Assembly: GCF_910592395.1 (NCBI RefSeq)
Contig: NC_088321.1
Location: 3,846,001 to 3,910,000 of the forward strand
Source of the DNA: Lineus longissimus
Lineage: Eukaryota > Nemertea > Pilidiophora > Heteronemertea > Lineidae
Direction of reading: 5' to 3'
Length of the DNA stretch: 64,000 nucleotides
Position 1 is the stretch's first letter. Each line of letters opens with the position of its first letter. Both the position numbers and the translations under genes were made by a program. Positions 21,450-31,986 of this stretch are shown here, in pieces. The notes under the pieces are model-generated. The model did no database searches and was not told the origin of the DNA. It worked only from the letters and a program-made list of their open reading frames with translations.

Positions 21450-23173
21450 AGTCTCCGGCTTTGAGCTGGAGACTTCTATATTAGTAGGGATTCTTCTCCC
21501 CAGAAAATTATTCCGGCACACTCTCGTCACAGGTGGACGTGGTGTATGCACGTACATGATGGAATGCACTGCAAATGGTAGCTAGATTCAACCTTGTCAG
21601 CGAACTGAACATACAGTCTGGGTTCCAGGGTCATGTCCCATATGAAAATACACAGAGGTATGCATGTGAAACCGCATAGAACAAACCTCACGGAACTCGC
21701 CGCTTACAGCAATACCAATAAAGGAAATTATTCTGAAAGTGTTCTTCCCCTTGCTTCCGATTGTCGCGTATTGTAATATTTCTGCGCCTAGGATTGAAAT
21801 TCGATCAGCTCATATTTTGATACCGCTATTTGATCAGTTGTTTCGCCACAAATCAAAGCTGAAAATCATAGCCTAATACCTGCTGGCCACCGTCAGATGG
21901 CAGGGTGTTGATACCCCGGGAATTCCTTGATTAACATCGTCCCCGGTGGAAGATGCGTATGGAAATACACTGAGCAATATATGTAAAGAATTGAACGGCA
22001 CGAGGATTCCGCGTGTGTTTCATACACGGCATTCACGTCGTTCATGTCATTCTTCTTCGCTATCTTCCAAGTTTCATGCAAATTTCTCACGTTCCTAATA
22101 ATGGCACCCCCCCCCCATCAAAGCCGGGGCTAATGGTACTTTGCGGAACGGAACGGAACGGAACAGACCTCGCCCCTAGGTCGTTTCCTAGAAGCCCTGA
22201 AAATTACCCAAAATATCAAAATCGGACCTTGTCTGAGATGCTATCATACCTTAGTACAGTTAGCTTTCCATATTAAAGCTTTTAGGTGGATTTCGTGCGA
22301 TAATCTATACATGTTCCGTTCCGTTCCGCAAAGTACCAATATCCTGCGGAACGGAACGGAACACGATTATTACTCCTCAGAAGCGCACCTCTTCTCGTTT
22401 AAATGTGTTATGTTTCTAAACTGCTGAAGTCCGCTCTGAAGCTGCCTGGCAGGTCAAGTAACTTACACATTATCCTCACAGGTGGCAGCACGTGCCGATA
22501 ATAAAGTTGGCCCATTCATAGGTTTGGTTTGGTTTCGAGATATAGCGGATCGTCTTCGGGACATCCAATACCCATGAATAACCCTCAACATGGCCAATTC
22601 CTTCAGTGGTTTCAGAGGAGATAGACCAAAATACTCTCCATACGTCACCAGTAATACAGATGTTCCGTTCCGTTCCGCAAAGAACCAATATCCAGCAGGA
22701 TAGTGGTACTTTGCGGAACAGAACGGAACATACATTATGGACGATCTGGTCCTACTATGGCAGCACAATAGGCTGAGGATGGAGTGACGGAGAATGAAAG
22801 GTAGTCGAACGCATTTTCACAGTGTTGTGTCATCACTTAAACGAGAAGAGGTGCGCTTCTGAGGAGTAATAATCGTGTTCCGTTCCGTTCCGCAAAGTAC
22901 CAATATCCAGCAGGATAATGGTACTTTGCGGAACGGTACTTTGCGGAACGGTACTTTGCGGAACGGAACGGAACATGTATAGATTATCGCTCGAAATCCA
23001 CCAAAAAGCTTTAATATGGAAAGCTAACTGTACTAAGGTATGATAGCATCTCAGACAAGGTCCGATTTTGATATTTTGGGTAAGTTTCAGGGCTTCTAGG
23101 AAACGACCTAGGGGCGAGGTCTGTTCCGTTCCGTTCCGTTCCGCAAAGTACCATTAGCCCAAAGCCGGAGACT
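21450..23173. mobile_element. Nested palindromic foldback element with GGAAC-repeat hairpins
   Basis: Outer 14-bp inverted ends AGTCTCCGGCTTTG (21450-21463) and CAAAGCCGGAGACT (23160-23173). Inside, arms 22128-22402 and 22838-23155 are long inverted copies of each other. The word GGTACTTTGCGGAACGGAAC or its inverse appears about ten times: 22135, 22312, 22345, 22660, 22709, 22875, 22919, 22934, 22949 and 23122. Around 22663-22735 and 22875-22975 it makes local hairpins with a small central palindrome (ATATCC-AGCA-GGATA). A C-run lies at 22107-22116. There is no coding capacity. It sits between HECT-like exons on the minus strand. Confidence 0.75.
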
Positions 23174-23357
23174 CCAGAGTCTAGCAAGACTCAACTGACA
23201 ATTCTAGTTATTGTTGTTTTGTAGATGATAAACACAAAACCAACCCGTGTGTTTTAAGATTAATCAGATCACATGCTCCTGATGGTTTTTGGCCTAGAAA
23301 ACCACTCAACTTGCGATGTGAATGGATCCCAAAAACAAGAAGGACCAGAGAACATAC

Positions 23358-23458
23358 CAGTCATTGCCACACCTGGCATGTTTCTCATTCTCGGTTGGTT
23401 CATGTACACTATCAGCTACCACCTCTTCTTCATCTGAGCTGTCATCTTCTTCCACATC
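23358..23458 (-). CDS. Acidic linker exon of the HECT-like locus
   Basis: The acceptor GTCTTTTTAG precedes GATGTGG, and the donor ACTG|GTATGT ends it. The 101 bp encode 33 codons plus two bases: DVEEDDSSDEEEVVADS, then HEPTENEKHARCGND. Its start phase (0) matches the end of exon 24266-24112. Acidic Ser/Glu runs are typical of disordered linkers. Its end phase does not obviously fit the exon at 21105, so an exon may be missing between them. Confidence 0.55.
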
Positions 23459-24111
23459 CTAAAAAGACGCATGTTTTTGAAGTTATATGATTACAATACA
23501 CACTGAATGTGATCCGAAATAGAAATCAAAATCCCCAAATTCACCCTAAGGTAAGTAATCTACATCGATATGTATCTCGCTGTAACTGTGTTGCTTCATA
23601 CTCATATACCAGGGGTCTCAAAGACCATCCACGCTCCAACACTCTTTTTTTGGTTAACTCACATGAATTCCATGATCTCAATTCTGACTAACACCAACTA
23701 GATCCCCATAAATCAATCAAAATGTTGCTTGAATCAGATTCTATTTCTATATCATGGTGACCTGCTGCATACAACATGTGCATGTATATATGAATTACAA
23801 CTACAAAACAGATGGAACTGGATCTCCTCATGTTAATCATCAAACACTCTGAACGAAATGAATGGTTAGCCATTTAATCTCTAGCTATTCACCAGGACGT
23901 TTGCACTCATATATTAGTTATGCATGTCCATTTATACACATAAAAAATTTATGTTTAAACAGCTGTTAGTTTGAAATCTAAACTATTGTTAGGTTGAAAT
24001 TTAAAAAGATGTTTTTTCACAGTACATTTGTCAAGGTTGGGTATATGCTAGATGTACATTCAGAAATAGCACTATGGACTGGAGTTCAGATATTTCTTAC
24101 TCTCAACTTAC

Positions 24112-24266
24112 CACATCATCGACTGCAACATCCTTCACCATCAATGACGTATTAGAGGAAATACCGACATCAGTGAGGCTATCTTCGAAACTTGAAAGTT
24201 CTTTCCCAGCAAGAAATAACTTCACAGCTGGTGATGAGCTGGATCCTTCAACACAATAAACAGGAG
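24112..24266 (-). CDS. Ubiquitin-like exon of the HECT-like locus
   Basis: Acceptor TTGTTTTCAG, donor GATGTG|GTAAGT; 155 bp with start phase 1 and end phase 0. Residues VKLFLAGKELSSFEDSL followed by GISSNTSLMV fit the ubiquitin-fold pattern (hydrophobic strand, LxxAGKxL, then a GI-x-xTxLxLV strand). In the related ligase family a UBX/ubiquitin-like region comes before HECT. The frame is open throughout. Confidence 0.6.
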
Positions 24267-24481
24267 CTGAAAACAAGATTGAAAGTAAATTCAGTTGATA
24301 ACTGCATGAACATGTCTGGCATTCATTGTTGTCATTGAAAAGATGAAAAGAATAATACTTTTTGAGGTATCACTTTGAACTTCTTCAGCCAGCCAGTTTC
24401 CGAAAAAATGCAATACCTTGCAATGTGACCCAAGTATTAGCAGGGTGAATGATACAGGTAGTGATAGACATTTTTACTTAC

Positions 24482-24593
24482 CAATACATCATTAGTGACG
24501 GAACCGTCGTCTCAATGGGCGATTACTACGAAATGAAGTCAATATCCCTTCTCCAGGTTCATCACCAACGTCCTTGAGCTTTCGTAACTGAAC
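24482..24593 (-). pseudogene. Exon of the HECT-like locus with two in-frame stops
   Basis: Acceptor CCTATAG, donor TATTG|GTAAGT; 112 bp. It continues phase 0 from 24986-24897 as VQLRKLKDVGDEPGEG, then SNRPLRRRFRH, then TAA-TGA (24494-24489), then one base that completes the first codon of the next exon. Because phases on both sides fit, the stops are best read as point lesions rather than as a wrong frame. Confidence 0.6.
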
Positions 24594-24896
24594 CTATAGG
24601 AGAAAGCTGGGACTAAGTAAGCAAGCAAAATGATTTATCAACACAATCCCACTTTTGCAAATCTAACGATATCATTTTCTCTGTTGAAAAAGACAACCAT
24701 AAATATTTGTCTGTCTTTCATTACTGACTACTGGAAGTGTAATGGCACAAAGTTTGACCTCTGAAGCCTCTAAATACTTCTGATAATAAGGCTGAACACA
24801 ATTTGTTAGGCGAAAACTGGTGTCAAGTAGATATCTCATCAGTTGGCAAACAATGGATACATTGCTTTGCTTTCCAAAAGAATGAAAATCGTGTAC

Positions 24897-24986
24897 CTCT
24901 TTCCTCTCGTCTTGAGCAGCTGCTCTCCTCCTCCTTTGTGTTCGAGCCATCCTCAAATTCAACTGTGCTTGTCTTCTATCTGATTC
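24897..24986 (-). CDS. Basic exon of the HECT-like locus
   Basis: Acceptor TATTTTAG, donor AAAGAG|GTACAC; exactly 30 codons. It encodes ESDRRQAQLNLRMARTQRRR followed by AAAQDERKE, an Arg-rich amphipathic helix. Phase 0 at both ends, leading into VQLRKL of the next exon. Confidence 0.6.
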
Positions 24987-25079
24987 CTAAAATATATTAT
25001 AAATTGTTCTGTAACGTAAGCAATTAAATGTCGAGTAGTATAGTCCCGAATATGTACACGGTGGATCAATAATGAAAAT

Positions 25080-26088
25080 GAAACGGCCAGGGGCCATTGT
25101 GCGCACCATATAGATATTCGGTGGTTTGGAATTCATCCTGGTTAAGAAATATTCTACATGTATAGTATATAGGTCAAACCAAAGTTGGTATGACATGTGA
25201 TGTATCGTTGCTTGGAGTACCTACCATAAAATTATCATTGAAAACAAGTCACTGATAAGCGAGATATTGCACTTTTTATCTTTTTTAGTTTGGCCTCCTG
25301 GTGGCCAAGTCGAGAATTAGATCAGATAGAAATTCAGTGTCTGTGGTTATATGACAAAGGGAGTCATGTGCACCAAATTTCAAGTTCATAGCTTTAGCGG
25401 TTAAGAAACATGCCATAGTGACACTCAAATGACCAATTTAAGCCATTTGACCTCTGTGACCTTGAAAAGTAGGTCAAATCAAAAACCTGTATGTTATGTG
25501 ATGTATCCGTGCTAGGAGAACCTACCAAGCAAAATTTTATCGAAAACGAGTCACTCATAAGAGAGAAATCCACTTTTTAGGTTTCCACTTCTGGCCCCTG
25601 GTGGCCAAGTCAAGAATCAGATCAGACCGAAATTCATTGTCAGAGGTTACATGATGTAGGGAGTCATGTGTACCAAATTTCAAGTTCATAGCTTTATCGG
25701 TTAAGAAACGTGCCATAGTTACACTTAAACGGACAATTTACGCCATTTGACCTCTGCGACCTTAAAAACTAAGTCAAATCAAAAACCAGGATGATATGTG
25801 ATGAACCCTTACTAGGGGAACCTACCATAATAATTTTATCAAATATGAGTCACTAAGAGAGATATCACACTTTTTAGGTTTCCACTTCTGGCCCCCTGGT
25901 GACCAAGTCAAGAATCTGATCCGACCGAAATTCATTGTCAGAGGTCACCTAACCTGGGGGTCCTGTGTACAAAGTTTCAAGTTCATTGCTCTAGTGGTTA
26001 AGAAACGTGCCACTGTTTTTAAAACAGGATACAGACGACGACGACGGACACTGCGGTTTTGTTTAGACTCCCCTACAGTGAGCCAAAA
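25080..26088 (+). repeat. Dispersed repeat R1, longest copy
   Basis: It starts CGGCCAGGGGCCATTGTGCGCACC and ends CCCCTACAGTGAGCCAAAAA. The inside is three imperfect units of about 300 bp, each with GAGTCACTCATAAG, GGCCCCTGGTGGCCAAGTC, AGAATCAGATCAGACC, CAAGTTCATAGC, TTAAGAAACGTGCCA and the half-site core (25448-25476 intact, 25748-25776 degenerate). A CGACGACGACGGAC microsatellite lies near the 3' end. It occupies an intron of the HECT-like locus in the opposite orientation. Confidence 0.9.
25448..25476. promoter_or_regulatory. Three nuclear-receptor-like half-sites in the R1 core (best copy)
   Basis: TGACCT-CTG-TGACCTTGA is a direct repeat with 3-base spacing plus an extended TCAAGGTCA site, followed after AAAAGT by AGGTCA in the opposite sense. 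The same 29-base core recurs at 6402, 6668 (both inverted), 18648, 19637, 19925, 25748 and 49612. AGGTCA is the known half-site of many nuclear receptors; binding here is only inferred. Confidence 0.35.
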
Positions 26089-27250
26089 AGGTAATCTTAA
26101 AATAAACAGCTTTTATATGATAAGTAAATGCCATTGATATTTCATTACATGTATTATAAAGGAGGAGCAAGGCCCTTTCCATTGATGTCTTCCATGGATG
26201 ACTGCACATCATTGTCTTGAAAATGACATGCAGAAATCTTATTTTTCGAAATTGCCTAGGTTTAAGCAGGTTTGAGTCATGAACTTCCAAACAAATGACA
26301 CCTCTCAATGCTTGATTGAGCAGCCACAATGATTGTGGGCCCTCAGTCATATGGTTCTGTCATCATGTGTTTAATCTCCTTGGTTGCTGTGGTGATCATT
26401 GCCTAGGGACATTCCGAAAAACAGAAAGTAAAAGATGGTTCAGTTGACAATCGAGCAGCACTTATTCATGGTGTAAACGTTCTTTCAAACATGAAGTTTG
26501 GAGGCACAAGAGCTGCCTTCGGAGAAAACTTTCCGGATAAGGACAAACCTGCCAAAAAAAGCCTATCTGGGCCAACGACAAAAAAAGATTGTGAACACGG
26601 TATGAGCAGAAACCGTAGCAAGGGTAATTCAGAAAGACCATGGATACGCTGGCATAACACAACATGAAAAGAATGGAACTGCAGTAATCCGTGGGTGCAT
26701 GGGTGATATGAATATGAAGACATCAATGGAAAGGGCCTGGCTCCTTCTTTATCTTACTTGTAAGATTCATGGCATTAATAATTATCACATAAAAGCCATT
26801 TGTTTCAGGATTACCTTTTTATTGATCCACCCTGTAGTGCGAGAAGGGCTAGGCACATCGTTTCCATGGAGATTTTAAGCTGCTTTTCTTGCCAAGGCAT
26901 GGGCAGCTTCCATCAACACTCTTATTGGCGAGATGATATCTGAATTTTAGAGCATTTCAGGGTTCTTGTGGGTGCCAATGGTGCATTTTAGTAAAGGTTG
27001 TTGCAACAGAAGATGGCTTTTTAAAGCAATTCCATGGGCTTTTGCTGGGCAAGCTACTGAAAATGAGGGCTTTCGACTACAAAATCGTAGACCTGCCACG
27101 CAGACAGTAATTTGCATCCTTGGCTTGCCAAAACCAGGATAGGCATGTACAGCCTGAGATTGGTTGTGTGGCAACCCCGGGAGTGCATGCTTACCCTTCT
27201 TTGATCCGTTACAGCCAGATCCCGTTAGCGAAGGTCAAAAAGCGAACCTC
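26089..27250. other. Intronic stretch with no feature recognised
   Basis: Minus-strand frames at 26063-26350 and 26466-26726 lack domains and good splice sites. No repeat shared with the rest of the window was identified. Confidence 0.4.
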
Positions 27251-27382
27251 AGGTTGCAAAGGCAAATGCATTGATGCCTTGAGGGTCACTTTTCTCCTTG
27301 AGTTGCCCGATGATGCGAGGCTCTGCAAAAACTCAAAATCTTGAACTGCAAGCAGATTCCTCAAATTACTGTCGGACAGCAG
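27250..27382 (-). CDS. Candidate exon of the HECT-like locus
   Basis: The acceptor CATTTCATTTCAG is strong. The frame that continues phase 0 from 27844-27779 reads LLSDSNLRNLLAVQDFEF, then NSRRKVTLKASMHLPLQPE. The best donor candidate is GAG|GTTCGC near 27250, which is weak, so the 3' edge is uncertain. Confidence 0.4.
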
Positions 27383-27778
27383 CTGAAATGAAATGTGTTA
27401 ATCAAGAAGTTAGTAATGCTATATAGGGTACATCTACATTCAACTATCTCAACAAGTGTACCACAGAGTGACAGCGTACTAGGAAACAATCTATGAGCAA
27501 GGCAAATTGACTGGTAATTTAAAGTTTCTTGGTCGAGTTGCAGAGGCGATGTACGTTATTCATTTCTTTCACTTGTGACTGTGCTTTCACTGTGATCATT
27601 AAACTGATGCAGTGATATGACTTGGTGCTTTATTTCTATAGCGGAAGACCACCAAAATGGCTTTTCAGATCGGAGATAAAAATCAAAGGGCACCTACCAC
27701 TCCCACCACTCCTACAGAAAATTTTCTTGCGAACAATATGTACAAGGGGATATGTCCGACATGCACCAAAAGGCCTAC

Positions 27779-27844
27779 CTCATTATTCACGATAACAGCA
27801 TCCTTGTGATCATCTTCATTCTCATCAAATATAGACATTGGCTC
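27779..27844 (-). CDS. Small acidic exon of the HECT-like locus
   Basis: Acceptor TTTGCTTTAG, donor AATGAG|GTAGGC; 22 codons encoding EPMSIFDENEDDHKDAVIVNNE in two parts, phase 0 at both ends. Confidence 0.55.
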
Positions 27845-27884
27845 CTAAAGCAAAGACGGATGAAATTAAAAGATAGCTTATGAC

Positions 27885-28150
27885 AGCCTCATGTGATAGC
27901 CTGGTGGTCAACACTGCTGGTTATCCCGCAATAGGGCCCAGGTTTGATTCTGGGGAGAACTCAGGATTGATCCTTCAAAAAGACTTAAAACAAAGGTTCC
28001 TTGTATCTGGTGTATATACCTGAAAGACCCCACCAAGTAACAAATATGAGCAGCCTGCGTGGACTCTACCTCTGGGCTCTAGCCAAAGTCCGAGTCACGC
28101 CACCGCACATTCTGCCTTGAAGGGGGATTACTCCCTGGAGAAAATCCCCT
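27885..28150 (+). repeat. tRNA-derived SINE
   Basis: TAGCCTGGTGG followed about 40 bases later by GGTTTGATTCTGG fits the A and B boxes of a pol III promoter in a tRNA-like head. The tail holds GGGGGATTACTCCCTGG, AAATCCCCTCCAAGTGCTC and similar blocks as in conserved SINE bodies. The 3' limit is approximate, and no target duplication was seen. Confidence 0.5.
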
Positions 28151-28371
28151 CCAAGTGCTCAATGCCAAATCAATGTTAAAGGGTAACTCGTGTCAAATTT
28201 CACCATTATGATGTTTTAGCTGTTGTTAACAAATGACCGTGTCACTTTCTCATGAATCGGTAAGGTTTTCAAATCGAAATGCACATTTTCTAGAAATTGA
28301 TGGCTTTAATCCCGCCCGGACAGCTCGCTTCGATGCCGTTGAAATCGCGCTACGCCGACAACGTTTTAGTT

Positions 28372-29041
28372 GATGACGTCACAACATGAACATTTTCGCG
28401 GTCGCGGTGGTTTACATTCCCGCGAAAAAAAATCATCTCATTCGTTTATTTACAACTGCCATTGACCATTGACATTCCATCCTGTCCTTACACAATATAC
28501 ACATGCTAAGAACTGAAGATTATGGAGAAGAAGAAGAAATGGGTTGTCTGGTGGCGTTGTGCTGCGATGTTTTGCGGCAACACCAGCAAAACTGAAGGTG
28601 TTGGGGTTTTCCACTGGCCTGACCCTATCAAAGAACTGGGCCGTCACCATGAAGTTCGAGTCAAGAGGTCACCAGCCGGTGGTTCATCTTCTCCTCCTGA
28701 TGCTCCGCCGGAACACAACTTCGAGAACCAACTCCAAATTCGTCTGCCGTTGGGGGTCTTCCAGCACATTTGAAAAAAATCTCGAAGTAACGAAGTAAGG
28801 GAAGGGACGGCCCCTCCCCCCTAAGTCCACAGTCCTAGTCATTTCATCATAAATTTCCTAAGTCCAAACAGGAAATTCCATCGCTGACATCATAATAATG
28901 GTATTCCTAAAACTATTTTTAGACCTCATTTAATATTCATTAGATTTTCCTGAGCGTACGCGAACTACTGCGGATATAGCTTCTTCCTAGAGTGAATAGG
29001 AAAATATTCGACGTCTGACTTGTTTATGTTGTGACGTCATG
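28372..29041. repeat. Inverted ATGACGTCACAACAT pair around the THAP remnant
   Basis: ATGACGTCACAACATGAACA at 28372-28391 and its inverse, TTTATGTTGTGACGTCAT, ending at 29040. Each contains the palindrome TGACGTCA (28374-28381, 29032-29039), a CREB/ATF-type site, and CACGTG follows at 29046. Either short termini of an element or a shared promoter module. The rest of 28775-29590 holds no feature. Confidence 0.4.
28522..28770 (+). pseudogene. THAP-type zinc finger remnant, frameshifted
   Basis: The ATG at 28522 opens a frame with WWRCAAMFCGNTSK and GVGVFHWP, which fits the start of a THAP domain (C-x4-C, then FHxFP; Cys13 and Cys18 here). Downstream the expected KW...CSxHF...FE elements are split between frames: KNWAVTMKFESRG is in the frame of 28544, while HNFENQLQIRL is in the first frame. 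Near 28699 TGCTCC precedes GAACAC and TTCGAG, the remains of C-S-x-H-F. THAP domains bind DNA in transcription factors and P-type transposases. The piece is plus-strand, inside an intron of the minus-strand locus, and looks broken. Confidence 0.5.
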
Positions 29042-29590
29042 AGGTCACGTGACTTAGTGCGGGTTTTTCAAAACGTCTTCGGCAGTTGGCCAGTCTGATG
29101 CAATTAAAACAGCGATTTTATAATAAATCTAATCAAAAATGGAAAATTTGAGCTTTACATTTGTGATCAACAATTAAAAACGGACGTATTTCCGCAAAGT
29201 TGTAAATCACATCATAGTATCACTTCAAATGCCATTCGTCTTGAAGAATGATCAACCTCTGGATGAAAGCACTGTTAATTTAATTTGAACTGCCTTTTAA
29301 AAAGGCCTCAAGCAGAATGAAGCTAACCAGGTTGAAGTGGGCAATAGGTCCTGCACTGAACTCGAATTATAACTACATATGAATAATGTTGAAGGTTTGT
29401 AAAGTGTCAAAAGTCATATTCTCTCATCATGAACAATGATGAAGACTTGCTTGTTTCAGAATGAATACCTTTGTTGTCTTTAAAAACTTAGAGCACAGAA
29501 GTCATCAACTGTGACAAACGTCGAGCATGACTAATAATACCAATCCAGAAAAAAACAGGGTCGCATACTTACACTCACACTCACACTCAC

Positions 29591-29677
29591 AGTGGATGCA
29601 TTCGATGGATGCAGCACTTCAGTAGCAGTGGCGGTTGGCGAACTCGGCTGCAGTCCAGGGATATTTTGAGTGGTAGG
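29591..29677 (-). CDS. Ser/Thr/Pro-rich exon of the HECT-like locus
   Basis: Acceptor ATGTTTCCAG, donor TCCACT|GTGAGT followed by a GTGAGT run (29572-29590). The 29 codons encode PTTQNIPGLQPSSPTATATE then VLHPSNAST. It is a low-complexity, probably disordered, segment. Confidence 0.45.
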
Positions 29678-29984
29678 CTGGAAACATGTAGAAGTTTAGT
29701 CAGTCCCAAGGGTGTGATTATAATTTTGATATAATTGAGGTTCTACTGTACTTGCAATGAGCCTGTTTAATGTTCTTGTCCCTATGAAAACTACTCACTA
29801 ACATCAAACTAAAACACACAACTGCTTTACTATAAAACAAAGTGAAGTGCAACATCGAAGTCCATCATTGTAGATGGTCGATGAGTACATGGCAACGTGG
29901 ATCCTACAGGAGAAGCTCAGCCGCATGTTTGTTGCTTCTGCCTAACAAGCGGACAGAAGGTTATAGAAATACTAGTATTCACTT

Positions 29985-30410
29985 ACAAGTCGACTGCGAG
30001 AGACTGCTGGTGTTGATGATCAAAGTTGACTACCAGAGGCTGCTGGTGTTGATAACCCAAGGCCAAGTTGACTGCCAGAGGCTGCTGGTGTTGATGACCC
30101 ATGTTGACTGCCAGAGGCTGCTGGTGTTGATGACCCATGTTGACTACCAGCGGCTGCTGGTGTTGATAACCCAAGGCCAAGTTGACTGCCAGAGGCTGCT
30201 GGTGTTGATGACCCATGTTGACTACCAGAGGCTGCTGGTGCGATGACCCAAGTCGACTACCAGAGGCTGCTGTCGTTGATGACCTATGATGACTACCAGA
30301 GGCTGCTGGTGTTGATAACCCAAGGCCAAGTTGACTGCCAGAGGCTGCTGGTGCGATGACCCAAGTCGACTACCAGAGGCTGCTGGTATTGATGACCGAG
30401 GTCGAAATAA
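29985..30410 (-). repeat. Minisatellite exon, about 11 units of 35-42 bp
   Basis: On the minus strand a TTTTTTTCAG acceptor at 30411 opens directly into copies of CACCAGCAGCCTCTGGTAGT. Units alternate between about 36 bp and 42 bp, the longer form carrying an extra TTGGCC. Two units (GGTGCGATGAC on the plus strand, about 30238 and 30352) are one base short, so every frame is interrupted in meaning. All six frames stay open for long stretches because of the repeat. The frames encode either GHQHQQPLVVN or SSTPAASGS type units. Confidence 0.7.
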
Positions 30411-30652
30411 CTGAAAAAAACAATGAAATACAATTAATGCCAAGATTAATCCCACAAGCAGTTTAAAAAAAGTGGCCATGAAAGTAAAGATAATGGTAAT
30501 TGTACATGGAGAACTTTTGGTTAAGTCAAGTGCATGGCAATGTGGATTTCAACTCGGGTCAAGTGCCATAATATAAGCTGAAGTTGATTGTTGCCTCTGT
30601 CTGACAAGTTGACCGACAGTTCCAGGTTTGATGAGAACAAATACTTACTTAC

Positions 30653-30707
30653 AGACCACTACCAGATGCGCTGCTGGTGTTCAGGACCTAGACTGTTAGT
30701 GTGATGA
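30653..30707 (-). other. Candidate 55-bp exon related to the minisatellite
   Basis: The acceptor TCTGATTTCAG and donor GGTCT|GTAAGT are both strong. The interior GAACACCAGCAGCGCATCTGGTAGT is a diverged minisatellite unit. All frames with repeat-like coding contain a stop. Bases 30711-31500 otherwise hold no feature. Confidence 0.35.
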
Positions 30708-31520
30708 CTGAAATCAGAAAATTTAGCGAAAAATTAACCACAATTATTAGAAGTCTAGAGCCAGGTCATCAGCCCTGAAAGTTTTGGCATCAAAGTATGG
30801 CCTACATCCCTTTTCCCACAGATCACAAATCAGGGGAATATTGCTTAAGTTTCCAGCCAGCCAGCCTGTTAAGATTTTAGCATAGTTTCTGCATTCAGAG
30901 ACAAGACCACTAATGAATATTCATAGCCGGTTGGAGGGTCGAGGCCTATCAATTAGACGAGTGCATGTTTTTAACTCTCAAGTACATATTTGGAGAGGTA
31001 TTGAAAAAATATTTGCCGTGGCAAGTCTACAGATATAAAGAAATTATTTGATGAAAAAATTAATTTCGAATTTTGCTAATTGGCGTGTTTTGAGTTTTTT
31101 CTGCCAGTTGGCTGAAAAGAGTGGAAATATCAAAGTCTGTCTAATTTGTTGATTATCAAAAAATTTCCGTTGTCAACTACCAGTTTATTTTTCACCATTT
31201 ACTTGCCTGACTGTCCAGAATAACATAATCTAAATTTCAGATTCACAACCCCACGCAGTATTTGATGCGTCGCGGTCAAACATTGACAATTTTACTGCTA
31301 AAAGGCTTAAAAATCAATTGTGGTCTTGTCTCTTCATCAGATGTTGACAAAATGTCTGCAAAGATGGCCGCATTTTAAGGAGCTTAGAAAGAAGTAAATC
31401 AAATTGCAATGATTTTTGCTGTGACAAGTCATGTTGTCATGGCATCAAAGAACACACGTTTCGTCTTTCAAGCTAAATGAATTGAACAGTACACCCCCAC
31501 AAACAGGAGGGAACAATTAC

Positions 31521-31607
31521 CTCATTATTTCAATGTGGCATTCTCAGTCATGGTCTGGCTATTGGCCTCGGTCTGGCTACTTGTACATGTACCTGCTGGG
31601 ATGGAAC
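31521..31607 (-). other. Candidate exon, Ser/Thr-rich
   Basis: Acceptor TAATTTTTAG, donor ATGAG|GTAATT; 87 bp. One frame encodes SIPAGTCTSSQTEANSQTM and then two stops just before the donor. It could be a decayed or 3'-terminal exon. Confidence 0.35.
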
Positions 31608-31756
31608 CTAAAATTACAAAACAATTGTTAATACATGCAGCGACCCTTATCATAAATAGCAATTATTTTTCTACATTTCTACATTTTAACTTTAATTGAT
31701 AACTTTTACGAACAATGGTGTACTAATTAGTGCTGGCATGCAAGATAAACATAAAA

Positions 31757-31986
31757 CTAAATGCAGCTGAGAAGACATAAGCTGGCTTTAAAAGATGGAA
31801 CAACTGGTCCAGGTAGAAGAAAATATGGGGCAATGGATGCAGATGTTCTTGGTGGCCCTCTTCTTGCAGGATTCCTCTTTGGCTTCTTTTTTGGGGGTTG
31901 TAGGTGTGGCAAATAACAGTCACTCACACTCGCAATAGCCTTTTTCAGGTTACTCCCAAAATCACCTAGGTCAGAACTATCGGACA
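31757..31986 (-). CDS. First coding exon of the HECT-like locus, basic nuclear-type N-terminus
   Basis: The acceptor CTTTTTTGCAG is followed by TG TCC GAT AGT. If joined to exon 1, whose last base is A, this makes ATG and the protein starts MSDSSDLGDFGSNLKKAI. The exon continues with LQPPKKKPKRNPARRGPPR, a strong monopartite nuclear localisation-like run, then APYFLLPGPVVPSFKAS and a stop at 31757. No convincing donor was found near the 3' end; an early GTGAGT at the ...AIAS position is an alternative donor. Reading it as the N-terminus of the downstream ligase-like locus is inference from order and strand. Confidence 0.5.

Noticed and set aside
29842-30246. 134-codon plus-strand ORF with LLVL repeats
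   Set aside because: It is the plus-strand reading of the minisatellite; all frames are open because of the repeat, and splice sites support the minus strand.
29985-30410. Possible CRISPR-like spaced repeat
   Set aside because: Units are contiguous 35-42 bp variants with no unique spacers, in an animal intron/exon context.
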